Assembly: GCF_002893765.1 (NCBI RefSeq)
Contig: NZ_CP025938.1
Coordinates: forward strand, 992,001 to 1,056,000
Direction: 5' to 3'
DNA from: Tamlana carrageenivorans
GTDB taxonomy: Bacteria > Bacteroidota > Bacteroidia > Flavobacteriales > Flavobacteriaceae
Length of the DNA: 64,000 bases
Positions 34,698-44,060 of the stretch are shown piece after piece (position 1 is the stretch's first letter; each line of letters opens with the position of its first letter). The notes under the pieces were generated by a model. It was not told the origin of the DNA. It worked only from the letters and a program-made list of their open reading frames with translations, and made no database searches. The translations under genes were made by a program, and so were the position numbers.

Positions 34698-36473
34698 ATG
34701 AGAACATTCCTAATTTTATTTCTACTCCTTAGCGCTTCATTAGTTGCGCAGGAAGATATTTTAGCTAAGGAATATTACAAAAATGGGGAATACGAAAAAG
34801 CGCTAATCGCTTATAAAAAGCTTTACGACAAATCGCCTTCAAACATCAATTACATCAATCAAATTGTTAGTACCCAACAACAATTGGAACAGTATGATGA
34901 AACCCATGCTTTTTTAGAAAGCATTATGAAACGGGTGCATTACCCCGCTTTCCTGGTTGAAATGGGCTATAATTATCAGCTTAAAAAGGACCAAACGACT
35001 GCCGAATCGTATTATCAAAAAGCGCTTTTAGCTTTAGACAAACAGCCCACCCAGGTATTTGCGATCGCGCGAGCTTTTCAAACCCATTCCCTTTTGGATC
35101 AAGCAGCTCAGGCTTATGAAAAAGCCATGGCCTTAAACTCGAATTTTAATTTCAGTATTCAATTGGCTCAAATTTATGGCGAACAAGGTTTACTCGACAA
35201 AATGTTCACCAGTTATATCAATTATGCCGAAAACAATCCTTCCGCGATAAGCGACATTAAACGCGCTATAAATGATTTTATTAGTGAGGATGCTTCAAAC
35301 GAAAACAACATCCTGTTTAAAAAAATCTTGTTAAAAAAAATGCAGCAAGATCCAAAAACACTATGGAACGCACTTCTAAGCTGGTTATTTATTCAGCAAA
35401 AGGAATACAACAAGGCTTTTATTCAAGAAAAAGCTATTTATAACAGAGAACAAAAAAGTCTTTATCGCATTTTTGAATTGGCTCAAATTGCCGCAAACGA
35501 TGAAGATAGTGACATCGCTAAAGATATTTACCAATATATTATTGACACCTCAACAAGCAAGGACACCAAATTAGATGCCCATTTTAATCTGCTAGAATTA
35601 GAGGTGAAAAATAGTAAAAAAGGCGACTATGATCGTATAAAATCTGATTACCAAACGCTTTTATCTGAATATCCTAATAATGATAGAACTCTAGATTTAC
35701 AAATTTCATACGCTAATTTTCTAGCCTTTTACCTTAATGAAACCAGTGAAGCTGTTAGCTTTTTAGAAGATGTTTTAAAGGCACCCTTATCAAAATTAGA
35801 ACAGGCACAAGTTAAACTTAAGTTAGGTGATGTATTGGTGCTTCAGGAAAAATTCAACAAGGCGTTAATTTATTATTCACAAATTCAGCGTAATTTAAAA
35901 AACAGCACCATATCGCAAGAAGCGCGTTTTAAAGTGGCAAAGGCCAGTTATTACAAAGGTGATTTTAAATGGGCCGAATCTCAACTTAAAATATTAAAAT
36001 CTTCAACCTCGCAACTCACCGCCAACGATGCCTTAGATTTAAAACTACTTATTAGCGATAATAAATATGAAGATTCCCTTCATACAGCTTTAAAACTCTA
36101 TGCTAAAGCCGATTTGTTGGCTTTTCAAAACAGAAACGACGAAGCCATTACTTTATTAAATAAAATTTTAGAGGAACACAAAACCGAACCTATCGTAGCT
36201 CAAGCTTTATACAAGCAAGCCCAATTGTTTGAAATAGAAGAACAATACGACAAGGCACGGCATAATTACGAAGCCATTATTACCAATTATAGAGACGGCT
36301 TATTAATTGACGACGCTTATTTTCATCTGGCAAAAATTTATGAAAATAAGCTTAACCAGCCCGAGAAAGCCAAAGCGTTGTACGAAAAAATCATTTTTAA
36401 TCACGCCGATAGTATTTTTTTCGTAGAATCTAGAAAACGTTTTAGGGCATTACGTGGCGATGCCATTAATTAA
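34698..36473 (+). CDS. Tetratricopeptide-repeat protein, exported
   Basis: 591 residues from the ATG at 34698; an in-frame TTG at 34680 is less likely because it would spoil the signal peptide MRTFLILFLLLSASLVAQ. The mature protein is almost entirely TPR-like helix pairs, for example DILAKEYYKNGEYEKALIAY (about 20-39), VFAIARAFQTHSLLDQAAQA (around 117-136), ALLYKQAQLFEIEEQYDKA-type units near 510 and LAKIYENKLNQPEKAKALYE near 557. It probably scaffolds protein complexes in the periplasm. The partner is unknown. Its stop overlaps the region of the DUF4286 gene start. Confidence 0.8.
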   Translation: MRTFLILFLLLSASLVAQEDILAKEYYKNGEYEKALIAYKKLYDKSPSNINYINQIVSTQQQLEQYDETHAFLESIMKRVHYPAFLVEMGYNYQLKKDQTTAESYYQKALLALDKQPTQVFAIARAFQTHSLLDQAAQAYEKAMALNSNFNFSIQLAQIYGEQGLLDKMFTSYINYAENNPSAISDIKRAINDFISEDASNENNILFKKILLKKMQQDPKTLWNALLSWLFIQQKEYNKAFIQEKAIYNREQKSLYRIFELAQIAANDEDSDIAKDIYQYIIDTSTSKDTKLDAHFNLLELEVKNSKKGDYDRIKSDYQTLLSEYPNNDRTLDLQISYANFLAFYLNETSEAVSFLEDVLKAPLSKLEQAQVKLKLGDVLVLQEKFNKALIYYSQIQRNLKNSTISQEARFKVAKASYYKGDFKWAESQLKILKSSTSQLTANDALDLKLLISDNKYEDSLHTALKLYAKADLLAFQNRNDEAITLLNKILEEHKTEPIVAQALYKQAQLFEIEEQYDKARHNYEAIITNYRDGLLIDDAYFHLAKIYENKLNQPEKAKALYEKIIFNHADSIFFVESRKRFRALRGDAIN

Positions 36474-36511
36474 TGTTTAAAAACAAAATCGATTACAAAA
36501 ACATATACAAC

Positions 36512-36835
36512 ATGTACATATACAACGAAACCATGAATGTTGATGATGCCGTTCATGATGAATGGCTCGTTTGGATAAAAGCACACATCCCAAAGGTTTT
36601 ATCGACCGGAAAGTTTGAAAAAGCCACTTTAACGAAGGTTATGGTTGAAGAAGAGTTGGGCGGACAAACTTATTCGGTACAATACAGAAGCTATTCCCGT
36701 GAAGCTTTAGATGCTTTTTATCGCGATGAAGCCGAAAAATTTCAATTAGAAGCATTAAAAAAATTTTCCGATAAAATGTTAACTTTCAAAACAGAGCTAC
36801 AAATTGTAGACGAATATACCGTAAACTTTAAATAA
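36512..36835 (+). CDS. DUF4286 family protein
   Basis: 107 residues from the ATG at 36512 (MYIYNETMNVDDAVHDEWLV), the usual family start. An upstream in-frame ATG at 36473 would overlap the TPR gene's stop by one base and add 13 residues with no conserved look. The family is a small ferredoxin-like fold common in Bacteroidota with no proven function. The GGQTYSVQYR segment (about 57-66) is typical. It sits between the TPR gene and rsmA and is probably co-transcribed with both. Confidence 0.82.
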   Translation: MYIYNETMNVDDAVHDEWLVWIKAHIPKVLSTGKFEKATLTKVMVEEELGGQTYSVQYRSYSREALDAFYRDEAEKFQLEALKKFSDKMLTFKTELQIVDEYTVNFK

Positions 36836-36890
36836 CGTAGCTTTGCATAGTAAGTTGTAAGCGCTTTTTACTAATAATAAATCCGAATTC

Positions 36891-37685
36891 GTGGCACACC
36901 ATCAAAACCAAAATCAAGTAAAAGCAAAAAAACATTTAGGTCAGCACTTTCTAAATGATGAATCTGTTGCCGAAAAAATTGCCAATACGCTCACCTTAGA
37001 GCACTACAAAACGGTTTTAGAAATTGGACCAGGCATGGGCGTGCTTACCAAGTATCTCCTTAAAAAGGATCTTACAACCTATGTTATTGAGATTGATACC
37101 GAATCGGTAGCCTATTTACAAGCCAATTACTTAAATCTTGCTCCGCGCATTATTGAAAAGGATTTTTTAAAGTTCGATTTAAACGATGTTTTTAAAGGCG
37201 AGCCCTTTGCCATTATTGGAAACTTCCCTTATAATATTTCTACGCAAATAGTATTTAAAACGCTTGAAATGCGCGATCAAATTCCAGAGTTTTCGGGTAT
37301 GTTTCAAAAAGAAGTCGCACAACGTATTTGCTCTAAAGAAGGCAGTAAGGTGTATGGTATCTTGTCGGTGTTAACACAAGCTTTCTATGATGCTGAATAT
37401 TTGTTTACCGTACCACCAAACGTTTTTAATCCGCCCCCAAAAGTCGATTCTGGGGTGTTAAGATTAAAAAGAAAAGTAAATTTCACATTACCTTGTGATG
37501 AAAAATTGTTTTTTAAAACGGTAAAAACAGCCTTTCAACAGCGACGAAAAACACTTCGTAACAGTTTAAAAACATTCAACATATCCGATAATTTAAAAGC
37601 AAACCCTATCTTTGGCAAACGACCAGAACAATTGTGTGTAGAAGACTTTATAGCACTCACCCAATTGATTGAAAACGACGTTTAA
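36891..37685 (+). CDS. rsmA: 16S rRNA dimethyladenosine transferase
   Basis: 264 residues from a GTG start; no in-frame ATG precedes it after the last stop. KKHLGQHFLND (about 13-23) opens the family, then the SAM motif LEIGPGMGVLT (about 43-53) and the catalytic NFPY in IGNFPYNIS (about 105-113). It dimethylates two adenosines near the 3' end of 16S rRNA during small-subunit maturation. Located 55 bases after DUF4286 and 20 before mgtE. In Flavobacteria I recall mgtE commonly following it. Confidence 0.95.
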   Translation: MAHHQNQNQVKAKKHLGQHFLNDESVAEKIANTLTLEHYKTVLEIGPGMGVLTKYLLKKDLTTYVIEIDTESVAYLQANYLNLAPRIIEKDFLKFDLNDVFKGEPFAIIGNFPYNISTQIVFKTLEMRDQIPEFSGMFQKEVAQRICSKEGSKVYGILSVLTQAFYDAEYLFTVPPNVFNPPPKVDSGVLRLKRKVNFTLPCDEKLFFKTVKTAFQQRRKTLRNSLKTFNISDNLKANPIFGKRPEQLCVEDFIALTQLIENDV

Positions 37686-37705
37686 ACCGCCTAAAACCCC
37701 TTAAT

Positions 37706-39079
37706 TTGGCAGAAGAAAAAGAAAACATACAATTTCAACTAACCCACGCCCTTATTGAGCAGGTAGAAAATCTTGTTGAACAACAAAACAACAAAGAACT
37801 ACAAAAGCTTTTAAAAGAGTTTCACTACGCTGATATTGCCGAAATTCTAGATGAATTAAATCTAGAAGACGCCATGTATGTAATTAAACTTCTGGATTCT
37901 GAAACCACCTCCGATATTCTTATGGAGCTGGATGAAGACAATCGCGAAAAAGTATTAAAAAATCTTTCAGCCAAAGAAATCGCCGAAGAGGTTGAAGAAC
38001 TTGACACCGATGATGCCGCCGATATTATTGCCGAGCTCCCCATAGAGCGCCAGCAAGAAGTAATTTCTAACATTGAAGACATCGAGCATCGTGCCGAAAT
38101 TAAAGAACTTTTAGCCTATGATGAAGATACCGCGGGAGGTTTAATGGCGAAAGAGCTGGTAAAAGTTTACGATACGTGGACCGTAGCGGGCTGTTTACGT
38201 CGTATTCGTGGGCAAGCTGAAGAGGTAACCCGCGTGCACTCGGTTTATGTGGTAGATAAGCAAGAAAAGCTCGTTGGCAGGCTTTCCCTAAAAGATTTGA
38301 TTGTTGCCAAAAATGATCAAAAAATAGCCGATATTTATATTTCAAATGTAGACTTTGTTAATGTTCATGATGATGCCGAAGAGGTTGTAAAAATCATGCA
38401 AAAATACGATTTGGAAGCCATTCCTGTTGTAGACGACAACCACACCCTTTTAGGCCGCATTACTATTGATGATATCGTAGATGTCATGAAAGAAGAAGCC
38501 GAAGAAGATTACCTATTAGCGGCTGGTATTACTAGTGATGTCGAACATGACGATAGCATCTGGGAGCTTACCAAAGCACGATTACCTTGGTTATTAATTG
38601 GTATGTTTGGAGGTATAGGCGCTGCTAGTATTATTAACGGATTTAGTGATGCCATGCTTAAATACCCTGCATTACTTATGTTTATCCCATTAATTCAAGC
38701 TACCGCGGGAAATGTAGGGGTACAATCCTCTGCGATTGTTGTTCAAGGACTAGCCAACAACAGCATTGATGGTAAAATATTTAGCCGATTATTAAAAGAA
38801 TTTGCCTTAGGCCTTGTAAATGGTATTGCCATTGCAGCCATTGTTTTACTAATTAGCCATTTTATTTTTCAAACCTCCTACCTAGAGTCTATAACTATTT
38901 GTGTCGCTTTAATTACCGTTATTATTATGGCAGCACTTATTGGAACTTTTATTCCAATTTTTTTAGACAAAAAAGGGGTAGATGCCGCTGTAGCAACAGG
39001 GCCATTCATCACCACGAGCAATGATATTTTCGGAATTTTTATTTACTTTCTAATTGCTAAGCTTATTTTAGGATTTTAA
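37706..39079 (+). CDS. mgtE: MgtE magnesium transporter
   Basis: 457 residues from a TTG start (MAEEKENIQF); no ATG is available nearby. The cytoplasmic N-domain (about 20-130; LDTDDAADIIAELPIERQQEV) precedes two CBS domains (about 135-255; DTAGGLMAKELV, AIPVVDDNHTLLGRITIDDI) that sense Mg2+. Five membrane helices follow (about 290-457), with the pore motif region PLIQATAGNVGVQSSA (about 330-345). It imports Mg2+ when the cell's level is low. It is the last gene of the rsmA transcript. Confidence 0.95.
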   Translation: MAEEKENIQFQLTHALIEQVENLVEQQNNKELQKLLKEFHYADIAEILDELNLEDAMYVIKLLDSETTSDILMELDEDNREKVLKNLSAKEIAEEVEELDTDDAADIIAELPIERQQEVISNIEDIEHRAEIKELLAYDEDTAGGLMAKELVKVYDTWTVAGCLRRIRGQAEEVTRVHSVYVVDKQEKLVGRLSLKDLIVAKNDQKIADIYISNVDFVNVHDDAEEVVKIMQKYDLEAIPVVDDNHTLLGRITIDDIVDVMKEEAEEDYLLAAGITSDVEHDDSIWELTKARLPWLLIGMFGGIGAASIINGFSDAMLKYPALLMFIPLIQATAGNVGVQSSAIVVQGLANNSIDGKIFSRLLKEFALGLVNGIAIAAIVLLISHFIFQTSYLESITICVALITVIIMAALIGTFIPIFLDKKGVDAAVATGPFITTSNDIFGIFIYFLIAKLILGF

Positions 39080-39143
39080 GCTCCATTTATTGAGTTACCC
39101 CCTTTTACTACATTTATCTGTTTCCTATACCTATGGTTTTAAT

Positions 39144-39151
39144 TACCTTTG
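39144..39151 (+). promoter_or_regulatory. Promoter -7 box of the YicC-gmk-nadD group
   Basis: TACCTTTG matches TAnnTTTG exactly, 21 bases before the ATG of the YicC-type gene. Confidence 0.5.
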
Positions 39152-39172
39152 CATAACTTAATACTTCAGCAT

Positions 39173-40030
39173 ATGATATATTCAATGACGGGTTACGGAA
39201 AATCTGTTTTGCAACTACCTACTAAAAAAGTAACCATAGAGCTAAAATCTTTAAACAGTAAGAATTTAGATTTAAATGCTAGAATGCCTGCAATTTATCG
39301 TGAAAAAGAACTTGCCATTCGAAAAGTTTTAGCCGATCAATTGATTAGAGGTAAGGTAGATTTTTCTATTTATGTAGAAACTACTGCTGAAGACACTTCT
39401 ACACAAATAAACATTCCTGCAGTAAAGCAGTACATGGCTCAGTTAAAAAACATTGTAGATGGAAACGACGTTGAATTACTTAAAATGGCGGTTCGTTTTC
39501 CCGACGCTCTAAATACAGTAAGAGAAGAAATTGATGAATCGGAATGGAAAACTATAGAATCCCATATTGAAAACGCTATAAACGATTTAAACAGCTACCG
39601 TTTAAATGAAGGTAAAGTTTTAGAAAAAGACTTTAACCAGCGTATTAATACCATTGATCACATTCTCGAAAAGGTGATCACCATGGATCCCGAACGTGTT
39701 GAAGGGGTGCGTGAACGTTTATTAAAAGGTATTGAAGAATTAAAAGAAAAATATGATGAAAACCGCTTCGAGCAGGAATTGGTTTATTATATCGAAAAAT
39801 TTGATATCACCGAAGAGAAAGTGCGCTTAAAAAACCACTTAAACTATTTTACTGAAACCATAAACTCTAAGGATTCTAACGGTAAAAAATTAGGCTTTAT
39901 TAGTCAGGAAATAGGACGTGAAATTAACACCATAGGCTCTAAAAGCAACTATGCCCCTATGCAACAGTTAGTGGTTCAAATGAAAGACGAATTAGAAAAA
40001 ATTAAAGAACAACTATTAAACGTGCTTTAA
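39173..40030 (+). CDS. YicC/YloC-family endoribonuclease
   Basis: 285 residues from the ATG at 39173 (MIYSMTGYGKS, the usual family start); a TTG eight codons earlier is unlikely. The N-terminal domain contains VTIELKSLNSKNLDLNARMP (about 20-39). The C-terminal DUF1732 part ends LGFISQEIGREINTIGSKSN (about 243-262). The E. coli YicC protein has been described as an endoribonuclease. gmk starts 39 bases downstream, the neighbour seen in many bacteria. Confidence 0.9.
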   Translation: MIYSMTGYGKSVLQLPTKKVTIELKSLNSKNLDLNARMPAIYREKELAIRKVLADQLIRGKVDFSIYVETTAEDTSTQINIPAVKQYMAQLKNIVDGNDVELLKMAVRFPDALNTVREEIDESEWKTIESHIENAINDLNSYRLNEGKVLEKDFNQRINTIDHILEKVITMDPERVEGVRERLLKGIEELKEKYDENRFEQELVYYIEKFDITEEKVRLKNHLNYFTETINSKDSNGKKLGFISQEIGREINTIGSKSNYAPMQQLVVQMKDELEKIKEQLLNVL

Positions 40031-40069
40031 TAAAATAAAGAGGTATTTAGCCATAAAAAACAACAAGGT

Positions 40070-40660
40070 TTGACAGCACAACAAGAAACAAAAAAAGGTA
40101 AACTTATTGTATTTTCTGCACCATCAGGCTCAGGTAAAACAACAATTGTAAGACACTTACTGGGTCAAGAATCTTTAAATTTAGAGTTTTCCATATCGGC
40201 AACATCTAGAGCAAAACGCGGTAACGAAGTGGATGGCAAAGACTATTATTTTTTATCGACCGACGACTTCAAGCAACACATTAAAAATGACGATTTTTTA
40301 GAGTGGGAAGAAGTATATCGCGATAATTTTTATGGCACTTTAAAATCGGAAGTAGAACGCATTTGGTCCAAAGGTAAAAATGTTATTTTCGATATTGATG
40401 TTTCTGGAGGTCTCCGTATTAAACGCAAGTTCCCCGATGAAACTCTGGCTATTTTTGTTAAACCACCAAGTGTTGATGAGTTAAAAATTCGTTTAAAAAA
40501 ACGTAAAACTGAAACCGAGGATAAAATTAATATGCGCGTAGCAAAAGCCTCGGCCGAATTGGCCACAGCACCTTTGTTTGATACCATTGTGGTTAACGAC
40601 ACCCTAGAGCATGCCTTAGAAGAAGCGCATCAAAAAATTAGCGATTTTATTAACTCTTAG
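40070..40660 (+). CDS. gmk: Guanylate kinase
   Basis: 196 residues from a TTG start (MTAQQETKKGK); there is no in-frame ATG before the P-loop APSGSGKTT (about 17-25). The GMP-binding region ATSRAKRGNEVDGKDYYF (about 44-61) and the ATP-lid region RKTETEDKINMRVAKA are intact. It makes GDP from GMP for RNA/DNA and GTP pools. It is followed by nadD 13 bases later. Confidence 0.95.
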   Translation: MTAQQETKKGKLIVFSAPSGSGKTTIVRHLLGQESLNLEFSISATSRAKRGNEVDGKDYYFLSTDDFKQHIKNDDFLEWEEVYRDNFYGTLKSEVERIWSKGKNVIFDIDVSGGLRIKRKFPDETLAIFVKPPSVDELKIRLKKRKTETEDKINMRVAKASAELATAPLFDTIVVNDTLEHALEEAHQKISDFINS

Positions 40661-40673
40661 TCTTTTTTTGTAA

Positions 40674-41252
40674 ATGAAGATTGGATTGTACTTTGGTTCT
40701 TTTAACCCCATTCATATTGGACATATGGTTATTGGAAATCACATCGCAGAATATAGTAATTTAGATGAAGTATGGTTTGTTGTAACCCCACATAACCCCT
40801 TTAAAGAGAAAAAAACACTGCTAGCAAACCATCATCGGTTAGAAATGGTATATCGAGCTACAGAACCCTATGATAAACTACAAGCCTGCAATATTGAATT
40901 TAACCTACCTCAGCCCAACTACACCATAAATACTTTGGTACATTTACAGGAAAAGTACCCTAATAAAGAGTTTTGTTTAATTATGGGAGAAGACAATCTA
41001 AAAAGTTTTCACAAGTGGAAAAACCACCAACTTATTCTTGAAAACCATTTTGTTTATGTTTACCCCAGAATTTCTGAAAACGTAATAGAAACGCCTTTTG
41101 ATGGACACGAGAAAATCATACATATCAACGCCCCGATTATGCAACTGTCCTCTTCTTTTATAAGAAAATCTATTGCCGCTGGCAAAAATATCCAACCCAT
41201 GCTTCCGGAACACGTTTGGGAATATATGGATGAAATGAATTTTTACAGATAA
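40674..41252 (+). CDS. nadD: Nicotinate-nucleotide adenylyltransferase
   Basis: 192 residues. GSFNPIHIGHM (about 8-18) carries the HxGH nucleotidyl-transferase motif, followed by FVVTPHNPFKEKK and the C-terminal SSSFIRKSIAAGKNI (about 160-174) with the ISSTxIR-type motif. It adenylates nicotinate mononucleotide in NAD synthesis. End of the YicC-gmk-nadD group. Confidence 0.95.
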   Translation: MKIGLYFGSFNPIHIGHMVIGNHIAEYSNLDEVWFVVTPHNPFKEKKTLLANHHRLEMVYRATEPYDKLQACNIEFNLPQPNYTINTLVHLQEKYPNKEFCLIMGEDNLKSFHKWKNHQLILENHFVYVYPRISENVIETPFDGHEKIIHINAPIMQLSSSFIRKSIAAGKNIQPMLPEHVWEYMDEMNFYR

Positions 41253-41438
41253 AACTTAAAAATTATTCCATAATTCAAACAAAACACTCATAAAAATTTA
41301 GAGACGCCTTTATCTTTTTAAAATATCCACATTCATTTAACACACTGTTAACCTGACTATTAGGTATCCATTATATATTTATTCTATTAATTTGGTCTAA
41401 GACTCCAATTCTTTTGGACAGGCTAAGAAAAAGATTAA

Positions 41439-41837
41439 ATGAATCTAGAAAAAACGGCCGAATTTTTAGAAAATTTTGACTACAAGTATACACGCCAAGG
41501 CAACACTTTAACCATTATCTTGGCTTATAATCACCGAATTTTTATGGATTTTAAAAATCCGAATAAGATAACGATCAAAGATCAGTTGGTAACGTGGAAT
41601 TTTATAACTGGTGTTCTAAAAATGAGTATTAGAAAAGCCATTATACTAAACCTTGTTTGCAGTATGATATTAAGCATTATCATTGCTTTTTTTAATTTTA
41701 AAATTGGAGCTATCGTTTTCTTCTGCTTGGTATTATGGACGACCTATTGGTCTGTGACTCATATTACCAGATATGAAAACCTAAAACATATCTTAACTCA
41801 CGGCAATAATTCTGCTTTGTACTCCATAGAATCGTGA
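41439..41837 (+). CDS. Small membrane protein of unknown function
   Basis: 132 residues. A soluble N-terminal part (about 1-62; KTAEFLENFDYKYTRQGNTL) is predicted to be beta-rich, followed by two membrane segments close together (about 66-84 and 86-104) and a short polar tail. I do not recognise the family. It is a single gene, with no link to nadD visible. The nearby TAATTTGG-like sequence may be its promoter. Confidence 0.65.
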   Translation: MNLEKTAEFLENFDYKYTRQGNTLTIILAYNHRIFMDFKNPNKITIKDQLVTWNFITGVLKMSIRKAIILNLVCSMILSIIIAFFNFKIGAIVFFCLVLWTTYWSVTHITRYENLKHILTHGNNSALYSIES

Positions 41838-41892
41838 ATACGACTATTACATACAAAATTTCTATATGTAGCCGAAACTCCCCTTAAATCAG

Positions 41893-41939
41893 AAAAAAAA
41901 AAAAGAAACCGCTCAAAGCTATGGACTTTAAACGGTTTC
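41893..41939 (-). terminator. Intrinsic terminator of the lipoprotein gene
   Basis: On the minus strand GAAACCG pairs with CGGTTTC, with inner pairing CTTT/AAAG around the loop, followed by about twelve T. It lies 26 bases past the stop of the minus-strand lipoprotein gene at 41966. Confidence 0.85.
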
Positions 41940-41965
41940 AAACTAAATAACCAACCAAAAAACTC

Positions 41966-42898
41966 TTATAAAACCCTTGAACTATCTCGTGGGTTATCTT
42001 TTCTTTCTTTTTTAAATTTACGTTTTTTCTCTTTTAAGACTGTTTTACCCGTTTTGGTATCTGTCGCTTTTATATATTGGATATAACCTCTACCAGCAAA
42101 CTCATAAGTTGTATTAGACGATGGCTGATACAGCGAAATGGTCTCGTCATCTATAACGCTCAATTCAAAAAACTCATTGCCGTACTGATCATAATTTAAT
42201 GTTAAAGTTTTTAAATAGAAATCGTTAGCCACATCACCTACGCCATAAACACCTGTATAATCCCAAAAAACTTGATTAGGATTTAATCCAATGGCATCCT
42301 GTGAGCTCTGGAAGGTTTCATCATTTCCTCCAGCTAAAAAGCGCAAATAATTTTCGGCATCAAAGGGATTAGTTGCTCCTGTGTTACTGGTAAATATTTT
42401 TTCCCAAGCTTCATAATCCTGTAAGAAATAATGAATGTTGTCGTAAAAAATAAAATCATAATCAAAATTAGAGCGTTGGTAACCATCTAAAAAATAAGAG
42501 GTATCGTTATCTGGATTGTATAACTCAATGCGGTTTGCAGAAATTTGATAAACATCGTAGGTAGAAAACCCATCAACATCATGATCTACATCTAAAATCA
42601 TTTGGTAGGCATCATAAACCCCTACATCAATACCAAAACCATTACCTGTTTCGCCAATACCAGCAATATTATTATTTGCATAAAGCACACCGTTACGAAA
42701 TGACAAGGTAAAAGCCTTTTGTAACCACGGGGTTTCCCCATAGCCTAAGGTAGCATTAATATCAACGTACCATAACTCGTAAGACCCTAATAATTGATTT
42801 AAAGAAATTCCAGGATCAATATCCTCTCTATAATTATCACAGGACGTCAAAAAAACGCCACTTAATACCACTACTAAAAATAATTTTATCGCTTTCAT
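41966..42898 (-). CDS. Lipoprotein of unknown function
   Basis: 310 residues with a lipobox FLTSC (Cys20) and an acidic flank (DNYREDID). The mature part reads as two related beta-rich halves: a LGSYELWYVDINATLG region near 40 and a QVFWDYTGVYGVGDVANDFYLKTLTLNYD region (in parts, near 208-237), each followed by a DxxSY/TTYEF-type strand (DNDTSYFLDGYQRSNF, SSNTTYEFAGRGY). The C-terminus is very basic (KEKKRKFKKERK). I do not recognise a known domain. It might be confused with neighbouring nadD in databases because they adjoin. Confidence 0.7.
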   Translation of the reverse strand: MKAIKLFLVVVLSGVFLTSCDNYREDIDPGISLNQLLGSYELWYVDINATLGYGETPWLQKAFTLSFRNGVLYANNNIAGIGETGNGFGIDVGVYDAYQMILDVDHDVDGFSTYDVYQISANRIELYNPDNDTSYFLDGYQRSNFDYDFIFYDNIHYFLQDYEAWEKIFTSNTGATNPFDAENYLRFLAGGNDETFQSSQDAIGLNPNQVFWDYTGVYGVGDVANDFYLKTLTLNYDQYGNEFFELSVIDDETISLYQPSSNTTYEFAGRGYIQYIKATDTKTGKTVLKEKKRKFKKERKDNPRDSSRVL

Positions 42899-43031
42899 AT
42901 CTATACAAGTTAAGGATTTCTATCGACTCAATTTCAAAACACGTGCCAAAATCACAAAGGCTTATCATCAAAAGTCAACCACATCATTATTTTTTTATGT
43001 ATTTTTGACACAGAAATTAGATAGAAATTTC

Positions 43032-44033
43032 ATGGATAAACCATTAAAATATGCCGTTTTCGGAGCAGGAAGTTGGGCTACTGCCATTGTAAAGATGCTT
43101 TCTGAAAATTTGAATGAAATTGGATGGTACATGCGTAGTGTTTATACCAAAGAACACTTATTACGCGAGCAGCACAACCCCAATTACTTAAGTTCTGTAG
43201 AGTTTCATATAGAACAACTTAAATTAAGTAATGACATTAATGAAATTGCAGAATATGCCGATGTTCTTATATTCGTGATACCTTCGGCTTTTATTCATAG
43301 TGAATTAGAAAAACTGAAAGTAGACATTTCTAACAAAATTATCGTATCGGCAGTTAAAGGCATTATGCCTGAAACCGAGCTTTTGGTAGGTGAGCATTTT
43401 CATGACATCTATAAAGTACCTTACGAAAATATAGCGGTTATTGCTGGTCCTTGTCATGCTGAAGAAGTGGCTCTAGAACGTTTGTCCTACCTGACTATTT
43501 CTTGTGCCGACCAGAATAAAGCCACGGCTATTGCCAATAGCTTAAGCAGTGACTATATAAAAACTAAAATTACAGATGATGTCATTGGTGTGGAATATGC
43601 CGTTATGCTTAAAAATATTTACGCTATCGCTGCCGGAATTGCCCATGGTTTAGGTTACGGAGACAACTTCCAAAGTGTTCTTATGAGTAATGCCATTCGG
43701 GAGATGAAAAGGTTCATAAAAAAGGTTCATAAAATGAAACGTAACATTAATAATTCGGCGTATTTAGGAGATTTATTGGTAACCGGATACTCTGTTTTTT
43801 CACGCAATCGCATGTTTGGCAATATGATTGGTAAAGGCTATACTGTAAAATCGGCGCAAATGGAAATGAACATGGTGGCCGAGGGTTATTACGCCACTAA
43901 GAGTGCGCATGAACTCAATCTTAAAAATACCAAGAAAACACAAATGCCTATTATAAATGCTGTTTACGAGATTTTATATGAAAATAAAAATCCGAAGACC
44001 GTGTTTATGAAACTCACAGAAAAATTAGACTAA
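43032..44033 (+). CDS. gpsA: Glycerol-3-phosphate dehydrogenase [NAD(P)+]
   Basis: 333 residues from the ATG at 43032; an in-frame TTG nine codons upstream is less likely. The Rossmann motif FGAGSWATAIV lies at about 8-18. Further conserved are SAVKGIMPETELLVGE (about 114-129), AGPCHAEEVALE (about 141-152) and the catalytic Lys in VMLKNIYAIAAG (about 193-204). It makes glycerol 3-phosphate for membrane lipids. A REP-like palindrome follows the stop. Confidence 0.93.
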   Translation: MDKPLKYAVFGAGSWATAIVKMLSENLNEIGWYMRSVYTKEHLLREQHNPNYLSSVEFHIEQLKLSNDINEIAEYADVLIFVIPSAFIHSELEKLKVDISNKIIVSAVKGIMPETELLVGEHFHDIYKVPYENIAVIAGPCHAEEVALERLSYLTISCADQNKATAIANSLSSDYIKTKITDDVIGVEYAVMLKNIYAIAAGIAHGLGYGDNFQSVLMSNAIREMKRFIKKVHKMKRNINNSAYLGDLLVTGYSVFSRNRMFGNMIGKGYTVKSAQMEMNMVAEGYYATKSAHELNLKNTKKTQMPIINAVYEILYENKNPKTVFMKLTEKLD

Positions 44034-44036
44034 CAA

Positions 44037-44058
44037 GATTCCTGCTTTCGCAGGAATC
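44037..44058. repeat. REP-like palindrome
   Basis: GATTCCTGC-TTTC-GCAGGAATC is a perfect 9-bp stem with a 4-base loop, between the convergent gpsA and the hypothetical gene at 44061. It has no T-run on either side. Its sequence is typical of short dispersed extragenic palindromes. A degenerate relative (TTCCGCGAAAGCGAAA) may occur near 4286. Confidence 0.8.
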
Positions 44059-44060
44059 GG

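Noticed and set aside
37825..38082. 85-residue Ser-rich minus-strand frame in mgtE
   Set aside because: Antisense of an acidic, helical segment of MgtE; Ser-rich product is a composition artefact.
44037..44058. Perfect hairpin considered as the gpsA terminator
   Set aside because: No T-run follows on either strand; it fits a dispersed palindrome better.
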